The notes below the pieces were generated by a model. The model was not told the origin of the DNA. It did not search any database and was given only the letters and a program-made list of their open reading frames with translations. This document shows positions 9,089-17,322 of a stretch of 64,000 nt of DNA, piece by piece. A program made the translations under genes and the position numbers. Position 1 is the stretch's first letter. The number at the start of each line of letters is the position of its first letter. Source of the stretch: Dermabacteraceae bacterium TAE3-ERU5 (lineage in GTDB: Bacteria > Actinomycetota > Actinomycetes > Actinomycetales > Dermabacteraceae); assembly GCA_019218375.1 (NCBI GenBank), contig JAHUUK010000007.1, forward strand, positions 1-64,000. Direction: 5' to 3'.

Positions 9089-9634
9089 GTGGCTTTTCCA
9101 GTACTGCTAGACGCCTGTGTGCTCATCCCCATGCCGATAGCCGATCTTTTGCTTAGGTTGGGGGAGGCAAAACAATATCGGCCTCTCTGGTCAGAGGACA
9201 TCCTGGCTGAAGTTACGCGTTCCCTCACCACCTCGCTCGGTTTGCCGCCGGATAAGGCTCGGCGGCGCGTGGGGGTTATGCGTTGCTGCTTCCCCGATGC
9301 GCTGGTGGACGGCTATCAAGAACTGTTTCCCGCCATGCTTAATCAGGCGAAAGATAGGCATGTGCTGGCTGCCGCGGTGCGCGCCAATGCGGAACTGATC
9401 GTGACCGCTAACCTGCGCGACTTTCCGCACTCCGCGCTGGCGCCGTACGACCTGGCAGCGAAAACCCCCGACGATTTCCTGCTCGACATGCACGATCTAA
9501 ACCGGCCCCTGGTCGAATGGGTAGTTGAGCAAATAGTGGCGGACATGAACCACCCCCGGATGGACCGGGAAACCTACCTGGTGAACCTGGCGCGCTGCGG
9601 CCTGCCCGCGTTCGCGCGGAAACTGGCTGGCTAA
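9089..9634 (+). CDS. PIN-domain toxin (VapC-like ribonuclease)
   Basis: 181 aa. PIN nucleases cut RNA with Mg ions held by conserved acidic residues. Visible are the first Asp in VLLDACVLIP (residue 8), an acidic helix segment SEDILAEV, a central Asp in KDRHVLAAAV and the final Asp in IVTANLRDF. It is longer than a classical VapC (about 130 aa), with a C-terminal extension of about 50 residues. The start is GTG 9089, preceded by GCGGGG. It directly follows its HTH antitoxin. The target RNA cannot be predicted. Confidence 0.75.
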   Translation: MAFPVLLDACVLIPMPIADLLLRLGEAKQYRPLWSEDILAEVTRSLTTSLGLPPDKARRRVGVMRCCFPDALVDGYQELFPAMLNQAKDRHVLAAAVRANAELIVTANLRDFPHSALAPYDLAAKTPDDFLLDMHDLNRPLVEWVVEQIVADMNHPRMDRETYLVNLARCGLPAFARKLAG

Positions 9635-9647
9635 TCCCTGAACAGCA

Positions 9648-9684
9648 AAAAGCGGGGCGGCGGGGAACCCTGCCGCCCCGCTTT
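9648..9684. terminator. Bidirectional terminator between PIN toxin and nadB
   Basis: AAAGCGGGGCGGC pairs with GCCGCCCCGCTTT, a 13-bp stem with A before and T after, between convergent genes. Confidence 0.8.
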
Positions 9685-9697
9685 GCGGGAAATCCGA

Positions 9698-11293
9698 TTA
9701 GCGGTGGAAGCCGCGCGAAACCGCGACCTCGTCGGTCTGCGGAAAATCGGCGCGGGTGTGTGCGCCGCGCGTTTCCTTACGCATCAGGGCCGCCCCCAGC
9801 AGCAGGGAGGCCGACGTGAGCGCGTCGCGCAGCTCCAGCTCCTGCCTGGTCTGCGCCTCGGAGGGCAGTGAAGAAAGCCAGGCGAGCACCTGCTCGCGCG
9901 CCGCTGCCAGCTCGGCGGGATCGCGCACCACGCCCGCCTTCTCCCACATCAGCGTCTGGAGCGCAGTCAGCGAGGCGGGTTCCTCGCTAGGCGCAGCGGT
10001 GGGGGCGGGCACCTCTGCGCGGTGCAGTTCCAGGTCGGCAAGATCGCGCGGTGCGGGATCGTCCTCGCGCGACAGCAGGGCGGCGCAGGCGCGGCCCGTC
10101 ACGCAGCCCTCCAACAGGGAATTCGTGGCCAGACGGTTCGCGCCGTGTACGCCGTTGCAACCGGCCTCGCCCACGGCAAACAGGCCGGGTAGCGAGGTGC
10201 GGCCCTCCACCGTGGAGGCGATGCCGCCCATCCAGTAGTGCGCCGCCGGGGTGATCGGAATTGGATCGTCCCAGGTCAGGCGCTTGGTGGCTATCTGGCG
10301 GCTCATGCCGGGGAACATGGCCGACAGTTCCTCCGGGGTGCCGATCGGGCGGGCGTCCAGGAACACCTGGCCGCCCGTTTCCTGGCGGCGGCGGTAGATT
10401 GCGCGCGCCACGATATCGCGGGAAGCCAGTTCGCCGCGCTCATCGCTCAGGTGCAGGAAGCGTTCCCCGTTCGCGTCGATAATGTGCGCGCCGCGCCCGC
10501 GCACGGCCTCTCCGATCAGCGGGAAGCCGGGGGCGTCCAGGGAGGTCGGATGGAACTGGAAGAACTCGGGATCGCGGATCACCGCGCCCGCCCGGTAGGC
10601 GAGTGCCACGGAGCCGCCCACCGCGCCGCGCAGGTTGGTGGTGACGGCGAACATGCCACCCGCGCCGCCGGTGGCGAGCACCACCGCGTCGGCGCGCAGC
10701 TGCTCACCGGGGGTGTAGTTGCCGTCCGCGTCCCGCTTGCCCAGCAGTTCCACGCCGACCACGCGGCCGTCCTCCACCAGGAGGTCTCGCACCATTTCTT
10801 TTTCGCGCACCGTGATGAGGCCCTGCGCCGCGGCCTCCTGCACGCGATCGCGCAGGGAGAAAGCGATCAGCCTGCCGGTGCGGTCGCCGCCCGCATGCGC
10901 GGAACGAGGGAACGAATGGCCGCCGGTCTGGCGGGGCTCGAGCTGGCTGAGTTCGCGCTCGCCCACGCTGTCATCCGCCGGGGTGGTGTAATCCCAGGTA
11001 ACGCCCCACTTTTCCAGCTGCGCGATGGCGGCCACCGCATTGTCGGCCACGAACTGCGCCGATTCGGTAACGCCGATGCCGTTGCCGGAGGCCAGGGTGT
11101 CATCCCGGTGCAAGGCCACGGAATCGTCCGGGTGCCAGGCTCCGGCCACGCCGGACTGCGCCATCAGGGTGTTTGCCTGGCCGATCGCGTCCTTAGACAC
11201 CAGGGTGATCTGGGCGCCGCCCAGCGCGCACAGTTCGAGTGCGCAGCTCAGACCGGCCACGCCGGCGCCGACGATCAAAACATGCTTAGTCAC
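9698..11293 (-). CDS. nadB: L-aspartate oxidase
   Basis: 531 aa. It oxidises L-aspartate to iminoaspartate with FAD, the first step of de novo NAD synthesis. The N terminus shows the dinucleotide-binding GAGVAGLSCALEL, followed by the SGVAGAWHPDDS segment, an ATGGAGGMF motif, the catalytic-region HPTSL, and an AVGEAGCNGVHGANRLASNSL-type motif (NRLATNSLLEG here). The C-terminal helical domain is present. It follows the GNAT gene by two bases and is co-transcribed with it. nadA and nadC, its usual partners, are not in the window, which is unusual for actinobacterial nad operons. Confidence 0.88.
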   Translation of the reverse strand: MTKHVLIVGAGVAGLSCALELCALGGAQITLVSKDAIGQANTLMAQSGVAGAWHPDDSVALHRDDTLASGNGIGVTESAQFVADNAVAAIAQLEKWGVTWDYTTPADDSVGERELSQLEPRQTGGHSFPRSAHAGGDRTGRLIAFSLRDRVQEAAAQGLITVREKEMVRDLLVEDGRVVGVELLGKRDADGNYTPGEQLRADAVVLATGGAGGMFAVTTNLRGAVGGSVALAYRAGAVIRDPEFFQFHPTSLDAPGFPLIGEAVRGRGAHIIDANGERFLHLSDERGELASRDIVARAIYRRRQETGGQVFLDARPIGTPEELSAMFPGMSRQIATKRLTWDDPIPITPAAHYWMGGIASTVEGRTSLPGLFAVGEAGCNGVHGANRLATNSLLEGCVTGRACAALLSREDDPAPRDLADLELHRAEVPAPTAAPSEEPASLTALQTLMWEKAGVVRDPAELAAAREQVLAWLSSLPSEAQTRQELELRDALTSASLLLGAALMRKETRGAHTRADFPQTDEVAVSRGFHR

Positions 11294-11295
11294 TA

Positions 11296-12366
11296 TTAGT
11301 TTCCCTGTTCCTTAGCTAGCGGTACTGGATCTGCCGCGTCCTCCCTGGCGTGCCAGGAGTGCAGGCTGTAATCGAGGCGCCAGCCGAGGCTTTCGTAAAG
11401 CCCGTTAGCGCCGGTAAGAGACTCGGAATCGACCTCTAATAAGACTCGTTTATCGCCGCGCTGCGCCGCATCGCGCAGCACCGCGTACATCAGTGCCTTG
11501 GAGACGCCGCGCCCCCGCGCCGCGCTGTGCACCCCCAGGTAGGCGACGTACTGGGCGGGTCCTTCGCCATCGCTTTCCGGCACTTCGGTGCTGACCAGCG
11601 CACCCCCTGGGTGCCAGTCGCCGCGTTCGTCGCGAATCTCCGCGAGCCACCAGAGGTCAAAGCTGTGGCCGGGGGATTCACGCATACGCTGCATGAACTC
11701 GGGCAGGGACTCGCGGTGAGAGTTGAAGTGATCCGTAAAGGATTCCTCGAGCACCAGGTGGGCATTACGCACATCGCGCGCGAGCGGCATGCCGTCGCTG
11801 TGGGTGTGGATACGGCGCACGCGCACTCCCTCGCGCGGCTCTGGCGGGTTTAGATCGTCCTCGGTGACGGGCCGCGCCATCTCCCAAAACACGCGCGTCT
11901 TGGCAAATCCCGCCTCCGCCAGCCAGCTTGCGGTGCGCTGATCGCGTTCGTCCAGGTCTACGCCCACCTGGGTGTCGGGCAGCCCCCGAGTGGCCGCGAT
12001 TCGCTGCGCTCCCTCGCGTATCCACCGCACCAGGGGCGGGGCGAGCTGTTCGTGCGCGTCGGCCACCAGCAGTTCAAACGAGCAGCGGCCAGCGGCGCGG
12101 TCATGCAGGGCGGCCCAAGCGCACAGTTCCCCGGCCGAGGTGCGGATGAGTACCTGATTACGGGTCCAGGAGCCGGTGCCGGTGACTCGCTCCGTGAGGG
12201 TTTCCAGGCTATCGGCGGAACCCGCGCGCGTTTGCTCGCGCTGCTTACTCAACAGGGAATGCAGTTCGGGAATGTCCTCGCTGGTCGGCACGCTGGCCAC
12301 ATACCCCGCGGGCAGCGAGGGCTGATCGGCCGGGGCGGGAATGAACACGCGGCTAGTTTCGGACAT
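11296..12366 (-). CDS. Tandem GNAT acetyltransferase, MshD-like architecture
   Basis: 356 aa from ATG 12366. Two GNAT-like halves are seen. The C-terminal half holds a good acetyl-CoA motif A (YLGVHSAARGRGVSKALM) and a final NGLYESLGWR, typical of GNAT. The N-terminal half (residues about 60-170) has the fold pattern with a degenerate motif. Mycothiol synthase has the same duplicated layout, but I cannot assign that substrate; it may be a paralogue. The frame extends upstream to 12402, but ATG 12366 has AGGAGG just before it. nadB follows after two bases. Confidence 0.65.
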   Translation of the reverse strand: MSETSRVFIPAPADQPSLPAGYVASVPTSEDIPELHSLLSKQREQTRAGSADSLETLTERVTGTGSWTRNQVLIRTSAGELCAWAALHDRAAGRCSFELLVADAHEQLAPPLVRWIREGAQRIAATRGLPDTQVGVDLDERDQRTASWLAEAGFAKTRVFWEMARPVTEDDLNPPEPREGVRVRRIHTHSDGMPLARDVRNAHLVLEESFTDHFNSHRESLPEFMQRMRESPGHSFDLWWLAEIRDERGDWHPGGALVSTEVPESDGEGPAQYVAYLGVHSAARGRGVSKALMYAVLRDAAQRGDKRVLLEVDSESLTGANGLYESLGWRLDYSLHSWHAREDAADPVPLAKEQGN

Positions 12367-12506
12367 GCCTCCTAGTGTGCCAGGCATGACAGGGGATGGC
12401 ACCCCTCAATATCGCGGCGGGGAGGCGTGCCCGCCGCCCGGCAGGAGCAAGTTAGCGGCTATACGGGTTATCTGGGCAACATAATTTCTTAATAACCCTT
12501 AACAGT

Positions 12507-12535
12507 TTGCCTTATGGGGGCATAGGGAATACTGT
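12507..12535 (+). promoter_or_regulatory. Promoter of the dicarboxylate symporter gene
   Basis: -35 TTGCCT (12507-12512), a 17-base spacer, -10 TACTGT (12530-12535), then seven bases to GTG 12543. This argues against the longer frame that begins with TTG at 12507. Confidence 0.55.
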
Positions 12536-12542
12536 TGTCGTC

Positions 12543-13907
12543 GTGAATACAGCAACTCAGTCCCAGGAGCGCAGCCTGCTGCGCCGCATTATCGACATCC
12601 CGTTCGGCTGGCAGGTGCTTGCCGGCCTCGTCCTCGGCGTCGTCCTCGGATTCGTCGCCATCAGCATCGGCCCGGTGGGAGAAGACCCCAACTGGCTGAC
12701 CGTCACCCTAAAGACCATCGGCAGTATCTTCGTGACGCTGCTGAAGGCGCTCGTGCCGCCGCTCGTCTTCCTCGCGATCGTTTCTTCTATCGCAAACCTG
12801 CGCCAGGTAACGAACGCCGCCCGCCTCGCGGGTAAGACCCTGCTCTGGTTCGCCATCACCTCCCTGGTGGCGGTGGCCATCGGCCTGGCTCTCGGTATCT
12901 TCACCGCACCCGGCAGCAACACCGCAGTGACTGCGGCCGAGGCCAAGCGCGTCGGTACCCAGGGCGGCTGGCTAGACTTCCTCGGCGGCCTCGTACCCAG
13001 CAACTTCCTCGGCCTGGGCGCACACGTATCCAGCGACGGTTCCGCCAGCGTCAGCTTCGACACCCTGCAGATCCTGGTCATCTCCATCGCCGTCGGCATC
13101 GCCGCGCTTTCGGTCGGTGAAAAGGCCGAACCGTTCCTCAAGCTCACCTCGTCCCTGCTGGAAATCGTGCAGAAGATCCTCTGGTGGGTAATCCGCCTGG
13201 CCCCGATCGGCACCGTCGGCCTGCTCGGCAACGCCGTGGTCAGCTACGGCTGGGGCACCATCGGTTCCCTCGGCGTGTTCGTGGCCGACATCTACATCGG
13301 CATCCTGCTCGTGTTCCTGATCGTCTACCCGGCAATCCTGAAGCTCAACGGCCTCAGCGTGCGCTCCTTCTACCGCGGAGTCTGGCCCGCCACCTCGCTG
13401 GCGTTCGTCTCCCGTAGCTCGCTCGGCACCATGCCGATGACCCAGACCGTCACCACCGAAAACCTCGGCGTGCCCCGCCACTACGCATCCTTCGCGGTGC
13501 CGCTTGGCGCGACCACCAAGATGGACGGCTGCGCCGCCATCTACCCGGCGCTCGCAGCGATCTTCGTGGCCAACTTCTTCGGAGTCCCGCTTGGCATCAC
13601 CGACTACCTGCTGATCGTCGTCGTAGCCGTGTTCGGTTCGGCAGCCACCGCAGGTGTCACCGGAGCGACCGTCATGCTCACCCTGACGCTCTCCACCCTG
13701 GGACTGCCCCTCGAAGGTGTCGGCCTGCTGCTCGCGGTAGACCCGATCCTCGACATGGGCCGCACCGCCCTCAACGTGACCGGCCAGGCCCTCGTGCCCG
13801 TCATCGTGTCGGCCCGCGAAAAGATCCTGGACCGCAAGGTTTACGACTCGGCCGCAGGCCGCGAAACCTTCGCAAACCTGGAAGATCGCGAGCACGCCAC
13901 CGCCTAA
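12543..13907 (+). CDS. Sodium:dicarboxylate/amino-acid symporter (SDF family)
   Basis: 454 aa from GTG 12543. Members of this family take up dicarboxylates, glutamate, serine or threonine with sodium or protons. Eight membrane helices and two re-entrant loops fit the length. The serine-rich loop reads FVSRSSLGTMPMT and the second half has the conserved FAVPLGATTKMDGCA and a DPILDMGRTALNVTG segment; the last is the substrate-binding helix with Asp, Arg and Asn. The Arg and Asp pattern in that helix fits a dicarboxylate-type substrate better than SstT-type serine uptake, but this is inference. Monocistronic: own promoter and terminator. Confidence 0.82.
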   Translation: MNTATQSQERSLLRRIIDIPFGWQVLAGLVLGVVLGFVAISIGPVGEDPNWLTVTLKTIGSIFVTLLKALVPPLVFLAIVSSIANLRQVTNAARLAGKTLLWFAITSLVAVAIGLALGIFTAPGSNTAVTAAEAKRVGTQGGWLDFLGGLVPSNFLGLGAHVSSDGSASVSFDTLQILVISIAVGIAALSVGEKAEPFLKLTSSLLEIVQKILWWVIRLAPIGTVGLLGNAVVSYGWGTIGSLGVFVADIYIGILLVFLIVYPAILKLNGLSVRSFYRGVWPATSLAFVSRSSLGTMPMTQTVTTENLGVPRHYASFAVPLGATTKMDGCAAIYPALAAIFVANFFGVPLGITDYLLIVVVAVFGSAATAGVTGATVMLTLTLSTLGLPLEGVGLLLAVDPILDMGRTALNVTGQALVPVIVSAREKILDRKVYDSAAGRETFANLEDREHATA

Positions 13908-13936
13908 AGGGCGTGACAAGCGCTAAAAGAAACGCT

Positions 13937-13973
13937 CACCGGGCGGCCCGTAACTAACGGGCCGCCCGGTTTG
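13937..13973 (+). terminator. Terminator of the symporter gene
   Basis: ACCGGGCGGCCCG (13938-13950) pairs with CGGGCCGCCCGGT, loop of about six bases, then TT. Confidence 0.75.
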
Positions 13974-14050
13974 CCTGCCGGGGTTGTTTACGCGCCCGGG
14001 TGTGAGATTCTTAGGGGGTAGTTTTTCGCCAGGGCAGGAGAATAGGGAAT

Positions 14051-15613
14051 ATGTCCGCTGAAGAAATCCGCAACGCCTACGCCTTCGCAGGACCGCTCAT
14101 CCACCTGGGCGCGCTCAGCGACGGCGATACCATCGAGGCCGACGTCCCCGTAAACCTGGCCCTCAGCATGCTCAACCGGCACGGCCTCATCGCGGGTGCC
14201 ACCGGCACAGGCAAAACCAAGACCCTGCAGGTGATCGCGGAACAGGTCGCCGCAGCGGGCACCCCCGTTTTCGTGGCCGACATGAAAGGCGACCTGTCGG
14301 GCATCGCGGTACCCGGCGAGGACAGCGAAAAAATTCGCGACCGCGCCGCTAAGCGCGGCCAGGAATGGCAGCCGCGCGCCGGAAGCAGCGAGTTCTACAC
14401 CCTGGGCGGGCAGGGCACCGGCACCCCGATTCGCACCACCGTGTGCGACTTCGGCCCCGTGCTGCTGGCAAAGGTGCTCGACCTCAACGAAACCCAGGAA
14501 AGCTCCCTCGAACTGATCTTCCACTACGCGGACAAAAACGGCCTGGCCCTGCTGGACCTCAAAGACCTGCGTTCCCTGATCCAGTTCCTCACCTCCTCCG
14601 AAGGCAAGGCCGAACTGAAGGGAATCGGCGGTATTTCCAGCGCCACCGCGGGCGTCATTCTGCGCGAACTGACCGCTTTCGAGGCGTCGGGAGCCGACGT
14701 CTTCTTCGGGGAGCCAGCCTTCGATACCTCCGACCTGCTGCGCTACGACGACGCGGGCCACGGCATCATCAGCATCCTCTCCCTGCCGGGGGTGGCGCGT
14801 CGGCCCGAACTGTTCTCCACCTTCATGATGTGGCTGCTGGCCGATCTCTACCAGGACCTGCCCGAGGTCGGCGACCAGCCGAAACCAAAGCTGGTGTTCT
14901 TCTTCGACGAGGCCCACCTGCTGTTCAAGGGCGCCTCCAAGGCGTTCCTGAACGAGGTAATCCAGACGGTGCGCCTGATCCGCTCCAAGGGAGTAGGCAT
15001 CTTCTTCATTACCCAGACCCCGAAGGACGTTCCGGCCGACGTGCTGGCGCAGCTCGGCAACCGGGTGCAGCACGCCTTGCGCGCCTACACCCCGGACGAT
15101 GCGAAAGCCCTCAAAGCCACCGCCTCCACCTTCCCGCGCAGCGACTACGACCTGGTAGAGGTAATCCCCGCGCTCGGCACCGGCGAAGCCGTAGTCACCG
15201 TGATGAGCGAAGACGGCGCACCCACCCCGGTGGCACGCACCGCCGTGCGCGCCCCAGAGTCCTCCATGAATCCCGCTCCGGAGGCCGAAGTGGCCCGTAT
15301 CGTGGAGGGGTCGAAGCTGGCGAAACGCTACGGCGAAGTGATCGACCGCGAATCCGCGTACGAGATCCTGAACCGACGAGCAAGCGAACAGGCAAGCGGC
15401 ACGGCCACCCAGGCTCAGCAGCAGGGGAGCGGTCAGGCAGAAACCGAAGCGGCCACCTCTAGCGCGCGTACCAAAACGGCTACAAAAGAGGAAGAAAGCG
15501 GCGGTTTCTTCAGCAACCCCGCGGTGCGTTCCTTCCTGCGTTCCGCCGGCACCGTGCTAGGCCGGGAGATCACGCGCTCCCTGTTCGGCACGCGCCGACG
15601 CCGCCGCTACTAA
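14051..15613 (+). CDS. HerA-like ATPase, DUF853/YjgR family
   Basis: 520 aa. Walker A is GATGTGKTKT near residue 55 and Walker B is LVFFFDEAHLLF near residue 285. The FMMWLLADLYQ region, the RSKGVGIFFITQTPKDVP segment and the Gly-rich NRVQHALRAYTP are typical of YjgR. The last 80 residues are low-complexity (Gln, Thr, Ala, Ser), then a basic end GTRRRRRY. The family resembles HerA/FtsK motor ATPases; its cellular role is not established. The start ATG has GCAGGAG upstream. A perfect hairpin follows the stop. Confidence 0.85.
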   Translation: MSAEEIRNAYAFAGPLIHLGALSDGDTIEADVPVNLALSMLNRHGLIAGATGTGKTKTLQVIAEQVAAAGTPVFVADMKGDLSGIAVPGEDSEKIRDRAAKRGQEWQPRAGSSEFYTLGGQGTGTPIRTTVCDFGPVLLAKVLDLNETQESSLELIFHYADKNGLALLDLKDLRSLIQFLTSSEGKAELKGIGGISSATAGVILRELTAFEASGADVFFGEPAFDTSDLLRYDDAGHGIISILSLPGVARRPELFSTFMMWLLADLYQDLPEVGDQPKPKLVFFFDEAHLLFKGASKAFLNEVIQTVRLIRSKGVGIFFITQTPKDVPADVLAQLGNRVQHALRAYTPDDAKALKATASTFPRSDYDLVEVIPALGTGEAVVTVMSEDGAPTPVARTAVRAPESSMNPAPEAEVARIVEGSKLAKRYGEVIDRESAYEILNRRASEQASGTATQAQQQGSGQAETEAATSSARTKTATKEEESGGFFSNPAVRSFLRSAGTVLGREITRSLFGTRRRRRY

Positions 15614-15625
15614 TAGCCCACGGAG

Positions 15626-15658
15626 ATTTCCTCCCTGGGCCTGGCCCAGGGAGGAAAC
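15626..15658 (+). terminator. Perfect hairpin overlapping the next gene's ribosome binding site
   Basis: TTTCCTCCCTGGGCC pairs base for base with GGCCCAGGGAGGAAA, leaving a very short loop. The 3' arm contains GGGAGG, the likely Shine-Dalgarno of the TTG start at 15659. It could end transcription of the ATPase gene or hide the ribosome site of the next gene. Confidence 0.6.
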
Positions 15659-16141
15659 TTGATCGACTACACGCCGTACTGGTTCCCCGTAGACCTAGCC
15701 GGTCCGCTGCTGTGGGGCTGCTTGGCGCTCGCCGCGCTAGCTGTTGCGGGCGGGGTGGGGCTGCTGTGCGCGGGCTGCGATAGGAAAGATCGGACGGTGC
15801 GGGCGCTAGCGGTCTTGGCGGTGTTTTCCCTGGTCGGCGCCAGCGCTTTCTGGGGTCTGAAATGGCTGGCCGTAGACCATGCTCGCCAGGTGTTCGCCAC
15901 CTACAACGCGGTGCCGGATGATCCCGAGAGCACCCCGATCAAACCCGGCCCCTACGAGGGGCCATACATGCTCACCTACACCCACCCGGAGACGGGCAAG
16001 CAGACCCGGCTCTTTTGCGGAATCCGCATGGTCGCGCCGATGGACGGTGAAGGCAGCAAGCTGCGCGTCCCCTGCTGGCAGGGGGAAATGCACAACGGTA
16101 AGTCGGTTAAGCCAAAGGAGTTCGGGGAGAAGTTGCGTTAG
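15659..16141 (+). CDS. Small two-helix membrane protein of unknown function
   Basis: 160 aa, starting at TTG 15659 with GGGAGG five bases upstream inside a hairpin arm. Two membrane helices (about residues 15-38 and 50-66) are followed by a polar C-terminal domain of about 90 residues that carries two Cys (FCGIRM and VPCWQG), which could form a disulfide outside the membrane. Not recognised as a known family. GC content matches the upstream genes. It converges on the glycosyltransferase genes and overlaps the end of the first by four bases. Confidence 0.6.
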   Translation: MIDYTPYWFPVDLAGPLLWGCLALAALAVAGGVGLLCAGCDRKDRTVRALAVLAVFSLVGASAFWGLKWLAVDHARQVFATYNAVPDDPESTPIKPGPYEGPYMLTYTHPETGKQTRLFCGIRMVAPMDGEGSKLRVPCWQGEMHNGKSVKPKEFGEKLR

Positions 16142-17322
16142 TTAGTTTCTGGATATACTGTATTCGGAGAAATAGTTTTAGGCGAGGACATCAAATCCTC
16201 CCAGAAATCTACCACCGTATTGGTGGCGTATTCTGCCGCTAATTTCTTCCCCATATCTGACTTTTGTTGTCGAGCAGAGAAGTCCGAAATCGCCGTAGAG
16301 ATAAGTTCGGCTAGTCCAGAAGTTGTTTCGTCTGAGCAGACCCATCCTGCTTGTGATGCTATTTCGCATGTGGCCGGAGACGATGGTGTTGCAATTACGG
16401 GTACACCGCGAGAAGCGGACTCCAGGAGAACCATTGGTTGACCTTCTGTAATTGAAGGTAGAACGGTAAGGCCAGCTGCTTCGTAACACTTTAAAACATC
16501 GGTACTTGGGATATCTCCAGAGAAGAAAACTCGGTCGATAAGGCCCGCTTCTTTGGCGCGCTCTTTTATTTGGTTAAGCTGCTCTCCACCTCCCACATAG
16601 CGCAGAGTCCAGTCGCTGAAATTGTTTGAAATTCGCTCAAAGGCATCTAATAGCAGTTGTGGACGTTTCAGTCCTGTAATTCTTCCAACAAAGAGGATTT
16701 CTTTTCGTTCTGCAGTATATTCGCTTACCTGCTCCGGTAGTGGGATTGGATTATGGGAATAGAATGTTGGGACGTCGAACAGTGATGCAAAACTTTTTGC
16801 GTCGGCTTCGGAGAGCACCCCAAAGGCGTTCGATAGCTTCGCGACTTCTTTTAGGAGCTCAGGGGCGCCGCCGTGATTGTAGGCGTGGAAGCTGCTGTGG
16901 TACTGAGTAATTACCTTAGGACGGTCAGCTGCAGGTAGTGCAAGGATTTCTCTGAGCAGAATAAGCGCTTCTTCTGAACGTTCAACTAGCATTATGCAAG
17001 TTTTAGAGTCTAGCGCATTGACATACTTTTTTGTACGCAAGTTCCTATAAATATCCCACAATGGGGTTAGTAGCAATTTTAGTGCCAGCTTTAGTTTGAA
17101 GGGGCCCGGGAACTTCCTGGAAATTGGGTTGTGGGATGTGTAGCCTATGTGTTTATTTAGGGAGAAGTGAGGAGCTATTCCTTTGGGGGATACGTCCTGA
17201 GATGACAGGAAAGACACCTTGTAGCCGCGTGAGGCGAATTCTTTAGCAAAAGTATTCACTACCGTTGTTGTACCGCCGGTGGGGCCATGAACATTTTTGT
17301 AAAAAACTATGTGATTAATCAT
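16138..17322 (-). CDS. GT-B glycosyltransferase (family 4-like)
   Basis: 394 aa from ATG 17322. A GT-B fold with an N-terminal acceptor domain that begins MINHIVFYKNVHGPTGGTTT and a C-terminal nucleotide-sugar domain with EILFVGRITGLKRPQLLL and the EX7E-type segment SITEGQPMVLLESASRGVPV. It should transfer a sugar from a nucleotide donor to an unknown acceptor (teichoic acid, polysaccharide or glycoprotein). It is paralogous to the next gene: both carry a PGPFxxKLAxK..T..W.xYR block. The start overlaps the stop of the partner gene by 8 bp. Base composition is far more AT-rich than the flanking genes, a sign of acquisition. Confidence 0.82.
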   Translation of the reverse strand: MINHIVFYKNVHGPTGGTTTVVNTFAKEFASRGYKVSFLSSQDVSPKGIAPHFSLNKHIGYTSHNPISRKFPGPFKLKLALKLLLTPLWDIYRNLRTKKYVNALDSKTCIMLVERSEEALILLREILALPAADRPKVITQYHSSFHAYNHGGAPELLKEVAKLSNAFGVLSEADAKSFASLFDVPTFYSHNPIPLPEQVSEYTAERKEILFVGRITGLKRPQLLLDAFERISNNFSDWTLRYVGGGEQLNQIKERAKEAGLIDRVFFSGDIPSTDVLKCYEAAGLTVLPSITEGQPMVLLESASRGVPVIATPSSPATCEIASQAGWVCSDETTSGLAELISTAISDFSARQQKSDMGKKLAAEYATNTVVDFWEDLMSSPKTISPNTVYPETN

